NCBI GenBank assembly: GCA_038244815.1 | Contig: JBBRTB010000017.1 | Coordinates: 32,473 to 96,472, forward strand | Reading direction: 5' to 3' | Source: DASVHS01 sp038244815 | GTDB lineage: Bacteria > Acidobacteriota > Thermoanaerobaculia > Gp7-AA8 | DNA length: 64,000 bases | Shown here: piece by piece, positions 28,681 through 36,972 of the stretch | How the letters are laid out: every line of letters starts with the position of its first letter | How positions within the stretch are numbered: position 1 is the first letter of the stretch | The notes under the pieces: generated by a model | The model's input: the letters and a program-made list of their open reading frames with translations, nothing else | What the model was told of the DNA's origin: nothing | Database searches by the model: none | Translations under genes and position numbers: made by a program

Positions 28681-29475
28681 ATGAGCGATCAGGTTCAGGC
28701 ACAGCAGCCGGACGCTGAACAGGGCAAATACGTCTACTGCATCATCAAAACGGAATCGCCGCGCGACTTTGGCGCGGTCGGGATCGGTGGGCGGGGGGAC
28801 CACGTCCACACCATTCCCTACAACGAGTTTGCGGCCGTCGTCTCGAACTGTCCGCTGATCGTCTTCGATCCCACGCGCGAGAACGCGCTGGCTCACGAAC
28901 ATGTGAACGAGCTGGTGATGAAGGACTTCACGGTGCTGCCGATGAGTTTCGGCACGGTCTTCCGCACCGAGGATGACATTAAGGCGTTCTTGCGTGGGAC
29001 GTACGAAGCGCTGAGCGATGTCCTTCAGAAGATGGAAGGGAAAATCGAGTTCGGTCTGAAGGTGAACTGGGACAAGGACCAGGTCATCAAGGAGATCGAA
29101 AGCGAGAACGAAGAGATCCGGCGCCTGAAGGAGGAGATCGCGTCCAACACGACGACGTCGACGTACTTCTCACGCATGCAGCTCGGCCGCGTGGTCGAGT
29201 CCGCGCTGCAGGCCAAGGCCGACACCTACGTCAGCGAGATCTACGAAGCACTGCGCGACGCCGCCATCGCCTCCCGCTCGAACAAACCGATCGGCGACAA
29301 GATGATCATGAACGCGGCGTTTCTCGTGGAGCGCGAGAAAACGAAGGCCTTCGACGATCAGATCTCCGAGATCGCTAAGAAATATGAGAACAAATTATCG
29401 TTCTTATATACCGGCCCGTGGCCGCCCTATAACTTTGTGAACATCCGCCTGAAACTCGAGCGGGCCGAGAGATAG
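28681..29475 (+). CDS. gvpF: Gas vesicle protein GvpF/GvpL family (GvpF position)
   Basis: 264 residues. GvpF/L proteins are accessory factors that bind GvpA and aid assembly of the protein shell of gas vesicles. N-terminal GKYVYCIIKT and C-terminal FLYTGPWPPYNFVNIRL are family hallmarks, with a helical middle (KEIESENEEIRRLKEEIA). The operon order gvpF-G-L-S-K-J matches that described for Bacillus megaterium, which guides naming. First gene of the operon. Confidence 0.92.
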   Translation: MSDQVQAQQPDAEQGKYVYCIIKTESPRDFGAVGIGGRGDHVHTIPYNEFAAVVSNCPLIVFDPTRENALAHEHVNELVMKDFTVLPMSFGTVFRTEDDIKAFLRGTYEALSDVLQKMEGKIEFGLKVNWDKDQVIKEIESENEEIRRLKEEIASNTTTSTYFSRMQLGRVVESALQAKADTYVSEIYEALRDAAIASRSNKPIGDKMIMNAAFLVEREKTKAFDDQISEIAKKYENKLSFLYTGPWPPYNFVNIRLKLERAER

Positions 29476-29493
29476 CGGCGAGCCGGCAATCCC

Positions 29494-29814
29494 ATGGCAT
29501 TCCTCATCGACGACATCCTCCTCCTTCCGATCACCGGTCCCATCGCCGGCTTCCGCTGGATCATGAAGACGATCCAGCAGATGGCCGACGACGAGCTGCT
29601 CGACGACCAGCCGTGGAAGGAGCGTCTCATCGAATTGCAGATGATGATCGAGGTCGGCGACCTGACCGAGGAGCAGTACACGCGCGAGGAAGCGGTGGTG
29701 TTCCAGGCGCTGCGTGACATCCGGGCGCGCCGCGAGCAGATGGCGCGAGAGGCCGCGGCCGCGCGCGGCGACGACGAGCCGGGCATCGGCATCTACACCG
29801 GCTACGGCGAATAG
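29494..29814 (+). CDS. gvpG: Gas vesicle protein GvpG
   Basis: 106 residues. N-terminal FLIDDILLLPITGPIAGFRW and the helical LTEEQYTREEAVVFQALRDI are characteristic of GvpG, a small accessory protein always encoded beside gvpF. It sits 18 bp after gvpF and 7 bp before the ATPase gene. Confidence 0.92.
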   Translation: MAFLIDDILLLPITGPIAGFRWIMKTIQQMADDELLDDQPWKERLIELQMMIEVGDLTEEQYTREEAVVFQALRDIRARREQMAREAAAARGDDEPGIGIYTGYGE

Positions 29815-29821
29815 CGCCGCC

Positions 29822-31669
29822 ATGGGACTCGACGAAGCGTTCGACTCCCTTTCGAGTCGGCGCGTGGTGATGTTCGGCGGCAAGGGCGGCGTGGGCAAGA
29901 CCACCGTCTCCTGCTTCGCCGCCCTGCATTACGCGAAAACGCGCAAGGTCATCCTCTTCTCGACCGACCCGGCCTCGAACCTCGAAGACCTCTTCGGCAG
30001 CGACCCAGCGACCCAGCGACCCAGCGACCTCGTGATCGAGGCGATCGATGCGCGCGCGCTATATGCAAAGTTTCTCGAAACGAACCTGACGAATCTCCTC
30101 GAGATCGGCGACCGCGGCACGTATCTCGATCGCGATGAGCTGCGGCGGTTCTTCGAGTTGTCGCTGCCCGGCGTCGACGAGCTGATGGCCTGGATGCGCA
30201 TCGGCGAGCTGGCCGAGGAGAACGCCGGCTCGCTCATCGTCGTCGACACCGCACCGACCGGCCACACCATGCGCATGCTGGACGCGTCCGGACACTTCCG
30301 GCAGTTCGCGGGAGCGCTCGATGCCATGCAGGCCAAGCACCGCGGCATGGTTCAGCAGTTCACGCGGCGGCGCGTGCGCGACGCCATCGACGAGTACATC
30401 ACGCGATTCGAAGGCGACGCGCGCCGCCGCCGCGAGCTGCTGACCGATCCGGCCACCGCCGCCTTTGTGCCTGTGTTTCTGTCCGAGCCGTGGGTCGTCG
30501 AGCAGACCCGGCGCGTGATCGCCGAGGTACGTGAGGACGGAATCGACGTACCGTTCGCGATTCTCAATCGCGCCGTGCTCGATCCCGATTGCAATCGCGA
30601 TCGAACGCTGCAGAAACGCGATGCGGCGGCGCGCGCCGGGATCGGGATCGAAGTGGTCGATTCGCCGCGCTGGTGTGTGCCGGTGGAATTCGGACGGGGT
30701 GCGGTGGCGGGTGGCGGGTCGCGGGTCGCGGGGCGTTCAAGCGGGAAGGCCCCCACGACCTGCGACCCTGGACCCGCGACCATCCTTTTCCTCGCCGGCA
30801 AGGGCGGTGTCGGCAAGACCACGATCGCCTCATCGATCGCGTTGCAGCTGGCGAACAGGAATCCGGAGAAGCGCTACACGGTCATCTCGGTCGACCCCGC
30901 GCACGCGCTGCGCGACGTCTTCGCCACGGAGAAGCCTCCCGCGAATCTCTCCGTCGAGACCATCGATACCCGCGCCAGGTGGCAGCAGCTCCGCGAAACG
31001 CTCGGCGACGAGATCGAGCGCGCCATGAACTCCATCACGCCGGGCAATCTCACCGTGGCATACGACGGCGAAGCCATGCGCAAGCTCGTCGACATGGCCC
31101 CGCCCGGAGCGGACGAGCTCTTTGCGGTCTCGCGCCTGGCGGACCTCGCGGCGGACGACTCGCAGGCCATGGTCATCGTCGACACCGCGCCGACAGGTCA
31201 CTTCCTCCGCCTGCTCGATCTGCCGAAGACCGCGGGCGACTGGGTACGCGAGTTCATGCGCATCCTTCTCCGCTACCGGGAGGTGCTTCCCGCCGGAACG
31301 CTCGGCGAAGAGCTGGTGCGCGCGTCCCGCTCGCTGCACTCACTCGAGGAGACGCTCCATTCGGAGCGCGCCGCCGTCATCGTGGTGACGCGCCCGGAGC
31401 GCATCGTCGTCGCCGAAACCAGGCGCCTCATCGACGACCTCGACAATCGGAAGATCCACGTCTGCTGTGTCGTCGCGAACTACGTTACCCCCGAGAACGA
31501 CTGCCAGTGCGACCAGCAGATGCGTGCCCACGAACTAGTAACCCTCGCCGCGCTGGAAAACCGAGGCCCGAGGCCCGAGGCCCGAGGCCTGATGACCGTC
31601 GAACGCCGCGAAGCTCCGGTCACCAGGCTCGCCGGCCTTGCGGCGTTGTTCCGCGTTGCGTCAGACTGA
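29822..31669 (+). CDS. Two-domain ArsA/Get3-like ATPase within the gas vesicle operon
   Basis: 615 residues from ATG 29822. Two ArsA-type NTPase halves: P-loop 1 FGGKGGVGKTT (about 18-28) and P-loop 2 LAGKGGVGKTT (about 323-333), each followed by the ArsA/Get3 switch motif DTAPTGH (VVDTAPTGHTMRML and IVDTAPTGHFLRLL). The linker (about 295-321) is built from GGGTCGC-type repeats that can pair as a hairpin, and DPATQRPSD at about 60-69 is also repeat-encoded. A C-terminal CxC (NDCQCDQ) stands where Get3-type proteins have CxxC. There is no arsB, arsC or arsR nearby, so arsenite extrusion is unlikely. Get3 chaperones hydrophobic membrane anchors; here it may handle hydrophobic Gvp subunits (inference). 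Confidence 0.88.
   Translation: MGLDEAFDSLSSRRVVMFGGKGGVGKTTVSCFAALHYAKTRKVILFSTDPASNLEDLFGSDPATQRPSDLVIEAIDARALYAKFLETNLTNLLEIGDRGTYLDRDELRRFFELSLPGVDELMAWMRIGELAEENAGSLIVVDTAPTGHTMRMLDASGHFRQFAGALDAMQAKHRGMVQQFTRRRVRDAIDEYITRFEGDARRRRELLTDPATAAFVPVFLSEPWVVEQTRRVIAEVREDGIDVPFAILNRAVLDPDCNRDRTLQKRDAAARAGIGIEVVDSPRWCVPVEFGRGAVAGGGSRVAGRSSGKAPTTCDPGPATILFLAGKGGVGKTTIASSIALQLANRNPEKRYTVISVDPAHALRDVFATEKPPANLSVETIDTRARWQQLRETLGDEIERAMNSITPGNLTVAYDGEAMRKLVDMAPPGADELFAVSRLADLAADDSQAMVIVDTAPTGHFLRLLDLPKTAGDWVREFMRILLRYREVLPAGTLGEELVRASRSLHSLEETLHSERAAVIVVTRPERIVVAETRRLIDDLDNRKIHVCCVVANYVTPENDCQCDQQMRAHELVTLAALENRGPRPEARGLMTVERREAPVTRLAGLAALFRVASD
30000..30029. repeat. CGACCCAG octamer repeat inside the ArsA-like gene
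   Basis: Three to four CGACCCAG units in tandem, read in frame as DPATQRPSD within the first ATPase domain. Confidence 0.75.
30703..30785. repeat. Hairpin-forming GGGTCGC repeats in the interdomain linker of the ArsA-like gene
   Basis: Left arm GGTGGCGGGTCGCGGGTCGC, right arm GCGACCCTGGACCCGCGACC. The arms are complementary around about 35 bases. They encode the low-complexity linker between the two ATPase halves. Confidence 0.75.
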
Positions 31670-31674
31670 GGGCC

Positions 31675-32460
31675 ATGGTTCCGGGACTTTGGATGTACGC
31701 CATCGGCCGCGCCGGTCATGTGTTGCCCGAGCGGGCGGAAGCCGTCGATGGATCGAGCGTCGTCGAGGGCATCACCGAAGGTCCGCTGATGGCGTTCGTC
31801 ACCCCGATCGATCTGCGCGATTACTCGCAGCAGGCCGTCGACGCCCACAGCGGCGATCTCGAGTGGCTCGGCGCGATCGGTTACCGCCATCAGGCTGTGA
31901 TGCAGGCGCTCATGAGCGGCGGCACGGTGATTCCGTTGCGCGCCTTCACGCTGTTCGGCGGCCGGCAGATGGTGGAGGCGCAACTGCGCAGCGGCCGCGG
32001 GCAGTTCGAGAGAGTGCTCGAACGCCTCGACGGCAAGCAGGAGTGGACGCTGCGCATCGAGTTCGATCCGCAGCGATGGAATGAAGCGCTGGCATCGCGC
32101 GTGGAATCGCTGCGGGCGATGACGAGCGAGATCGAGTCGGCGGCACCGGGGAAGGCGTTCCTTCTGAAGAAGAAACTGGACGACGAGCGGAAGAAAGCGT
32201 CGCACCAGGCCGAGGTGCAGGTGGTCGACGAAATCGAGAAGTACGTTCTCGAGAAACTCGCCTGCGAGACCGTGGCGGAGTCGCGGCAGTCGCGTGACGG
32301 CGGCTTTCCCCAGATCAACGTACTCATCAATCGCGACGAGGAAGCGGTTCTGCAGGAACTGCATCGGGAACTGTCGGACCGTTACTCCGGCGAAGGGATC
32401 GCGCTGGCGGTCTCCGGGCCGTGGCCTCCGTACACATTCGCGAGCGTGACCGGTGGCTGA
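31675..32460 (+). CDS. gvpL: Gas vesicle protein GvpL/GvpF family (GvpL position)
   Basis: 261 residues from ATG 31675, five bases after the ATPase stop. N-terminal GLWMYAIGRAG and C-terminal ALAVSGPWPPYTFASV match the GvpF/L family; the centre is helical and charged (FLLKKKLDDERKKASHQAEV). Its position after gvpG and before the short GvpA-like gene matches gvpL. The next gene starts with GTG inside its final codons. Confidence 0.9.
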   Translation: MVPGLWMYAIGRAGHVLPERAEAVDGSSVVEGITEGPLMAFVTPIDLRDYSQQAVDAHSGDLEWLGAIGYRHQAVMQALMSGGTVIPLRAFTLFGGRQMVEAQLRSGRGQFERVLERLDGKQEWTLRIEFDPQRWNEALASRVESLRAMTSEIESAAPGKAFLLKKKLDDERKKASHQAEVQVVDEIEKYVLEKLACETVAESRQSRDGGFPQINVLINRDEEAVLQELHRELSDRYSGEGIALAVSGPWPPYTFASVTGG

Positions 32461-32635
32461 ACAGGACACACAGCTTTCAGTGCTCGAGGCGCTCGATCAC
32501 CTCCTCGACCGCGGCGTGGTGATCGCCGGCGAAGCGGTCATCTCCATCGGCGGCGTCGACCTGCTCTACCTCGGGCTGAACGTCGTGCTGGCGAACGTCG
32601 ACACGATCATGCGCGTCACCGGCAAGTCGAAATGA
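32453..32635 (+). CDS. gvpS: Short GvpA-family protein, GvpS/GvpM-like
   Basis: 60 residues from GTG 32453, overlapping the gvpL stop. VLEALDHLLDRGVVIAGEAV and GGVDLLYLGLNVVLANVDTI show the GvpA-family core (helix-strand-strand-helix), but it lacks any C-terminal extension. The DLLYLGLN segment is like GvpS/GvpM minor paralogs thought to nucleate the vesicle. It is one of three GvpA-family members in this operon. Confidence 0.82.
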   Translation: MAEQDTQLSVLEALDHLLDRGVVIAGEAVISIGGVDLLYLGLNVVLANVDTIMRVTGKSK

Positions 32636-33276
32636 AGTCGATCGGCATCGGCCTGCATCTCGAGGCGGAGGATGTCGAGCCGGTGGCGAAGGCGGTCTCC
32701 GCGGCAGGGCTGTTCGTCAGTGCCGTGGAGGTGCCGGACGATCAGCCGCTCGGCGACCGCGATCTGCTTCTTCGCGTATCCGCGCTTCGCGCTGCGCTGC
32801 TGGAGCGAGCCACGTTCGTGGCCATCCGCTACGGCTTCACGTTCCGGGCCGCGTCCGAAGCGGAATCGAAGATCGGCGCGGCCGCTCCCCAGTGGCGGCG
32901 CATCCTCGAAGAGAACCGCACGCGTGTGGAACTGACCCTGAAGATCGCGGTCGGCGACGCTCACCCCAGGCCGGACCGTCACGCGTTCGCCTCGGGCGCG
33001 GACTACCTGCGGGCGCTGCAGGTGGCGAAGAACGCCGCCGTCGTCAGCGACGAGTTCCGGCGCCAGGTCGAGAAGCACATCGGTGCTTTATGCGTTGCCT
33101 ATCGATGGACGGCGCGCGACGCGGCCTCGGTCGAGCTGGCGGGGCTGATCGAGCGACGTACGCTGCCGTCGGTCGGTCCGGCGGGAGAGGCGCTCAAGCG
33201 CGCTTGTCCCGACGTCCCGTTTCTTCTTTCCGCGCCCTGGCCGTTGGAGGTGTTCGCCGATGTTGATCTCAAATGA
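32632..33276 (+). CDS. Divergent third GvpF/GvpL-like protein
   Basis: 214 residues, ATGA overlap with the preceding gene. It is shorter and more divergent than the other two, but the C-terminal FLLSAPWPLEVFADV corresponds to their GPWPPY box, and the N-terminal domain has the same size and beta/helix pattern (AALLERATFVAIRYGFTF). It sits between gvpS and gvpK, where Bacillus has no such gene. Probably a lineage-specific assembly factor. Its end overlaps gvpK by 17 bp. Confidence 0.72.
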   Translation: MKSIGIGLHLEAEDVEPVAKAVSAAGLFVSAVEVPDDQPLGDRDLLLRVSALRAALLERATFVAIRYGFTFRAASEAESKIGAAAPQWRRILEENRTRVELTLKIAVGDAHPRPDRHAFASGADYLRALQVAKNAAVVSDEFRRQVEKHIGALCVAYRWTARDAASVELAGLIERRTLPSVGPAGEALKRACPDVPFLLSAPWPLEVFADVDLK

Positions 33277-33586
33277 CGAAGACGCCCTGCGCGAACAGCT
33301 CGCCTTCACCGAGTCGACGATTCCTGAGCGCATTTCCGCCGATTCCGAGTCGGTGGAGAACGGGCTGGCCAAACTGGTGCTGTCGATCATCGAGCTCGTC
33401 CGCCGCCTTCTGGAGAAGCAGGCTCTGCGGCGCATGGACGCCGGCAACCTCACCGAGGAGGAAATCGAGCGCCTCGGCGACGCGCTCATGAAGCTCGAGG
33501 AGAAGATGGTGGAGATGAAGAAGGTGTTCGGGCTCGAGAATGACGATCTGAATCTATCGCTGGGTCCGGTGAAGACGCTCGATTAG
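33260..33586 (+). CDS. gvpK: Gas vesicle protein GvpK
   Basis: 108 residues. The family core is clear: VENGLAKLVLSIIELVRRLL, then QALRRMDAGNLTEEEIERLG. GvpK is a small helical accessory protein needed for vesicle formation. It starts within the end of the third GvpF/L-like gene and is followed by a 52-bp gap before gvpJ, the largest gap in the operon. Confidence 0.92.
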   Translation: MLISNDEDALREQLAFTESTIPERISADSESVENGLAKLVLSIIELVRRLLEKQALRRMDAGNLTEEEIERLGDALMKLEEKMVEMKKVFGLENDDLNLSLGPVKTLD

Positions 33587-33638
33587 GCGACTATGTTATG
33601 TTTCCGCCCGCTTCACGCGCATTCACGAGGGGGAGCGA

Positions 33639-33986
33639 TTGGCCGACGGAGAACGGGGAATGATGCGGCAGCCGCAGGGGCTCGTCGACATCCTCGACAA
33701 GATTCTCGACAAGGGGCTCGTGATCGCGGGCGACGTCAAGGTCTCGCTCGCGAACGTGGAGCTGCTGACGATCCAGCTCCGGCTGGTGATCTGCTCGGTC
33801 GACAAAGCGGAAGCCATCGGCATCAACTGGTGGCGCTCCGATCGCTTCTACTCCGCGGACGCGCAGAAGGCGCTGCCGAGCGCCGGTGACTACGACGCGC
33901 TCAAAGCGCGCATCCAGCAACTCGAAAACCAACTCAACTCCCGCGGCGCAACCGCAAAGCCGGCGGGCCAGCGGAAAGGGAGATAG
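33639..33986 (+). CDS. gvpJ: Gas vesicle protein GvpJ (GvpA family, minor shell/nucleation protein)
   Basis: 115 residues from TTG 33639 with GAGGGGGAG upstream; ATG 33660 is an alternative. GvpA-like core GLVDILDKILDKGLVIAGDV, then ELLTIQLRLVICSVDKAEAI, with the tryptophan pair GINWW and a helical C-terminal extension (ALKARIQQLENQL) typical of GvpJ rather than GvpA. Four bases before gvpA. Confidence 0.87.
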   Translation: MADGERGMMRQPQGLVDILDKILDKGLVIAGDVKVSLANVELLTIQLRLVICSVDKAEAIGINWWRSDRFYSADAQKALPSAGDYDALKARIQQLENQLNSRGATAKPAGQRKGR

Positions 33987-33989
33987 CTG

Positions 33990-34268
33990 ATGGCAGTGGA
34001 ACGCGCACCAGGCGGCACCTCACTCATTGACGTACTCGACCGGATTCTCGATAAGGGCATCGTCATCGACGCCTGGGTCAGGATCTCGCTCGTTGGCATC
34101 GACCTGATCACCGTCGAGGCTCGCATCGTCATCGCCTCGATCGATACGTATCTGAAGTACGCCGAAGCAGTCGGCATCACCCCGACCGTTTCGCGTCCGG
34201 CGCTTGGCGAGCCCGGAGGAACCGGAACCGGCGGCGCCGCGCCTGTCTCCTCGACCGTTGGTCGCTAG
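33990..34268 (+). CDS. gvpA: Major gas vesicle structural protein GvpA
   Basis: 92 residues. SLIDVLDRILDKGIVIDAWV, then VEARIVIASIDTYLKYAEAV, is the near-invariant GvpA core that polymerises into the ribbed gas-permeable shell. The first residues MAVE also match the family. The C-terminus is a Gly/Pro/Ser-rich tail (GEPGGTGTGGAAP) not needed for the shell core. Unusually it comes last among the gvp genes instead of first. Confidence 0.95.
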   Translation: MAVERAPGGTSLIDVLDRILDKGIVIDAWVRISLVGIDLITVEARIVIASIDTYLKYAEAVGITPTVSRPALGEPGGTGTGGAAPVSSTVGR

Positions 34269-34917
34269 CGCGGAAGACCGGGCCGCACGTCTGGAAGCGC
34301 TCACCGGCGCGCTGATCCACCGGTTCAACAACGTGCTGATGGGGATCCAGCCGCACGTCGAAGTCATCAAGCGCTCAGCCAAGGACAACGAGCGCGTCCT
34401 CGGATCGGCCACGCAGATCGAGACGGCTCTGCGCCGCGCCAAGGTGGTGATGAACGAGATCTCCCGCCTGGCCCGGCCTGTTCCCGTCAATGCCCAGGCG
34501 CTCGACGTCGGCGCCTGGTTCGAGACCATGCGCCGCGACATCCAGCCGTTCGCCACCAGTCCCGTCGAGCTCACGTTCGAGAGCCCCGGCCAGCTCTCCT
34601 TGTCCGGCGATCGTGAGCAGCTCACGCGCGTGGTGGCCAATCTCGTCGCCAATGCCGTCGAGGCGATGCCGAACGGCGGTGCCGTGACGGTGATCGCACG
34701 CGATACTGGAGCGGGGATGGCGCTGCAGGTCGCCGACAACGGCGAAGGCATGGCCGCCGAGGTGCTCGGCCGCGCATTCGATCCGCTGTTCACGACGAGG
34801 CGCAACTCGGCCGGACTCGGTCTGCCCATCGTCCGGCAGATCGTCGAAGCGCACGGCGGAACCGTACGCCTCGAGAGCGAGCCGGGCCGCGGGACGACCG
34901 TCACGATCGTCCTCTAG
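34258..34917 (+). CDS. Soluble sensor-less histidine kinase
   Basis: 219 residues from TTG 34258, overlapping gvpA by 11 bp; the frame is open upstream to 34204. Phosphoacceptor helix LIHRFNNVLMGI (His about residue 21), then an HATPase_c domain with N box NLVANAVEAM, G1 DNGEGMAAE, F box FDPLFTTR and G2 SAGLGLPIV. There is no transmembrane segment, PAS, GAF or HAMP, so input must come from a partner protein or from the cytoplasm. No response regulator is adjacent. Its place at the end of the gvp operon suggests a role in regulating buoyancy (inference). Confidence 0.88.
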   Translation: MVASAEDRAARLEALTGALIHRFNNVLMGIQPHVEVIKRSAKDNERVLGSATQIETALRRAKVVMNEISRLARPVPVNAQALDVGAWFETMRRDIQPFATSPVELTFESPGQLSLSGDREQLTRVVANLVANAVEAMPNGGAVTVIARDTGAGMALQVADNGEGMAAEVLGRAFDPLFTTRRNSAGLGLPIVRQIVEAHGGTVRLESEPGRGTTVTIVL

Positions 34918-34948
34918 ATCCAATGGCCCTCCAGCCGGACCCCGGCTC

Positions 34949-36964
34949 TCAACGCAGCCACTGATCGAACCACCCCAGCACGTTCGCGTACCAGAGCCGC
35001 GAGTTCTGCGGCTTGAGCACCCAGTGGCCCTCGTCGGGAAACTCGATCAGCTTCGACGGGATGCCTTTGCGCTGCAGCGTGGTGAACAGCGAGAGCCCCT
35101 GCTCCATGGGCACGCGGAAATCGAGCTCGCCCTGCACGACCAGCGTGGGCGTCTTGAAGTTCTTCGCGTACATGTGCGGGGACCACTTGTCATAGAGCTC
35201 CGGGTTGTCCCACGGATTCCCCTTGAACTCGAATTCCGGGAACCACAGCTCTTCGGTCGTGCCGTATTCAGCCGTCAGGTTGTACACGCCGTCGTGCGAA
35301 ACGAGCGCCTTGAACCGGTCCGTGTGTCCGAGGATCCAGTCGATCATGTAGCCGCCGTACGAGGCACCGGCCGCACCCATGTGCGTGCCGTCGACGTAGG
35401 GCAACGCGGCGAAGCGGTCGACGCCGTTCATGATGTCGATGTACGGGCGGCCGCCCCAGTCGCCGGAGATCTGCTCGACGAACTGCTGACCCCAGCCGGT
35501 CGAGCCGCGCGGGTTCGGCATGAGCACCACGTAGCCGCGGGCCACGTAGAGCTGCGGATTCCATCGATAGGACCAGCCGTCGCTCCACGCGCCCTGCGGT
35601 CCGCCGTGAATGAGCACGATGGCCGGATACTTCTTCGCCGAGTCGAATCCCGGCGGCGTGACGATGTAGCCCTGGATGGAAGTGTTGTCCGCGCCGGGCC
35701 AGGTCGTGCTCGTGACCGCACCCATCTGCAGCTGCGCCAGGAGTGCGTCGTTGTCGTGTGTGACCTGCGTGGTCTTGCCGTCGCGCGTCATCGACATGAT
35801 GTCGTTCGGCCGCTGCAACGTGGAGCAGACGAAGTAGATCGTGCGTCCATCGCCGCTGACCGCGGGCGCGTTGGTCGATCCGCTGTCATAGATCTTCTTG
35901 TACGCGCCGTCGATGGTTGTTTCGTAGATCGGCTCGCGGGCGTTCTCCGAGGTGGTGAAGTAGATCGTCCGGCTGTCGGGAGCCCACGTGTAGGCCTCGA
36001 TCCAGTTCGGAAAGTTCCCGGCCAGCCGCGTCCGGGCCCCGGTGGCGCGGTTGTAGATCCAGAGCTCGAAGAGATCCGATTCGTAGCCGGCGCGAGACTG
36101 CGATCGATAGGCGATCCACTTGCCGTCCGGCGAGTACTTCGGAGACGTGTCGGCACCGGTGCGCGTGGTGATGCGGCGCGCTTCGCCTCCGGCCAGCGGC
36201 ACGATGAAGACATCGGAGTTGGTCGAGACCTCTGGATGGGGATCGGTGTCGCGCGCGTAAACGAGCTCCCGGCCGTCGGGCGAGACGTCGAACTCGTCGC
36301 CGCCGCCGAGCGAGAACGGTGGCGCGTCGAACGTGCCCGGCGTGAGGTCGCGCGCGCCGCCTCCGCTGATCGGGTAGTAGACGATGTGCGACCGGGTCGG
36401 CTCCTGCCAGGTCGTCCAGTGACGATAAAGCAGATTGGTAATCACATGTGCTTTTGATGGCTGATTTGCGGCGGTGGCGGTCTTGTCCCGTGTGCATTGC
36501 ACGTCGACGCCGCACTCGGGGTAGACATCGGAGACGAACACGACGCCGGAGCTGTCGGGCAGCCACTTCAGGCTGGCCGCGCCGCCGGAGAGGTCGGTCA
36601 GCTTGCGCGAAGCGGCCGTGGCCACGTCGTAGAGCCAGACCTGCTTCGCGCCGCCGTCACGATTGGAGACATAGGCGATCGTCTTTCCGTCGGGCGACCA
36701 GGCCGGGCCTTCGTCCTGTTTCACGCCGTCGGTGATCCGGCGCGACAGTCCGCCACTGGACGGGACGAGGTAGATGGCGCTGTGCCGGTAGTTGGCGGGA
36801 AGGTCGATCGTGCTCGCGTCATAGGCGATCCATTTGCCGTCGGGCGAGACCTGCGGCGCGCCGATGCGGCGCATGGCCGCCATGTCGTCGAACGTGATCG
36901 GATGTTGGGCCAGCAGAGTCGTCGCGAACAGAAGTGCTGTCATGTGGACTGCCAGTGATTTCAT
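34949..36964 (-). CDS. Secreted S9-family prolyl oligopeptidase-like peptidase
   Basis: 671 residues from ATG 36964, with TTAGGAGCTCGA upstream; the longer open frame to 37582 overlaps the preceding gene and is rejected. Signal peptide KSLAVHMTALLFATTLLAQ. Residues about 30-400 form WD40-like/TolB-type propeller blades (VSPDGKWIAYDAS, WSPDGKTIAYVSNRDG, YSPDGKWIAYRSQ). The C-terminal alpha/beta hydrolase has the nucleophile in GASYGGYMIDW, Asp in GELDFRVPMEQG and His in DEGHWVLKP. Probably a periplasmic or exported acylaminoacyl or dipeptidyl peptidase. Confidence 0.92.
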   Translation of the reverse strand: MKSLAVHMTALLFATTLLAQHPITFDDMAAMRRIGAPQVSPDGKWIAYDASTIDLPANYRHSAIYLVPSSGGLSRRITDGVKQDEGPAWSPDGKTIAYVSNRDGGAKQVWLYDVATAASRKLTDLSGGAASLKWLPDSSGVVFVSDVYPECGVDVQCTRDKTATAANQPSKAHVITNLLYRHWTTWQEPTRSHIVYYPISGGGARDLTPGTFDAPPFSLGGGDEFDVSPDGRELVYARDTDPHPEVSTNSDVFIVPLAGGEARRITTRTGADTSPKYSPDGKWIAYRSQSRAGYESDLFELWIYNRATGARTRLAGNFPNWIEAYTWAPDSRTIYFTTSENAREPIYETTIDGAYKKIYDSGSTNAPAVSGDGRTIYFVCSTLQRPNDIMSMTRDGKTTQVTHDNDALLAQLQMGAVTSTTWPGADNTSIQGYIVTPPGFDSAKKYPAIVLIHGGPQGAWSDGWSYRWNPQLYVARGYVVLMPNPRGSTGWGQQFVEQISGDWGGRPYIDIMNGVDRFAALPYVDGTHMGAAGASYGGYMIDWILGHTDRFKALVSHDGVYNLTAEYGTTEELWFPEFEFKGNPWDNPELYDKWSPHMYAKNFKTPTLVVQGELDFRVPMEQGLSLFTTLQRKGIPSKLIEFPDEGHWVLKPQNSRLWYANVLGWFDQWLR

Positions 36965-36972
36965 TCGAGCTC

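Noticed and set aside
29822..31669. Arsenite-extrusion ATPase of an ars operon
   Set aside because: No arsB, arsC, arsD or arsR nearby, no clear metal-binding Cys set, and full embedding in gvp genes.
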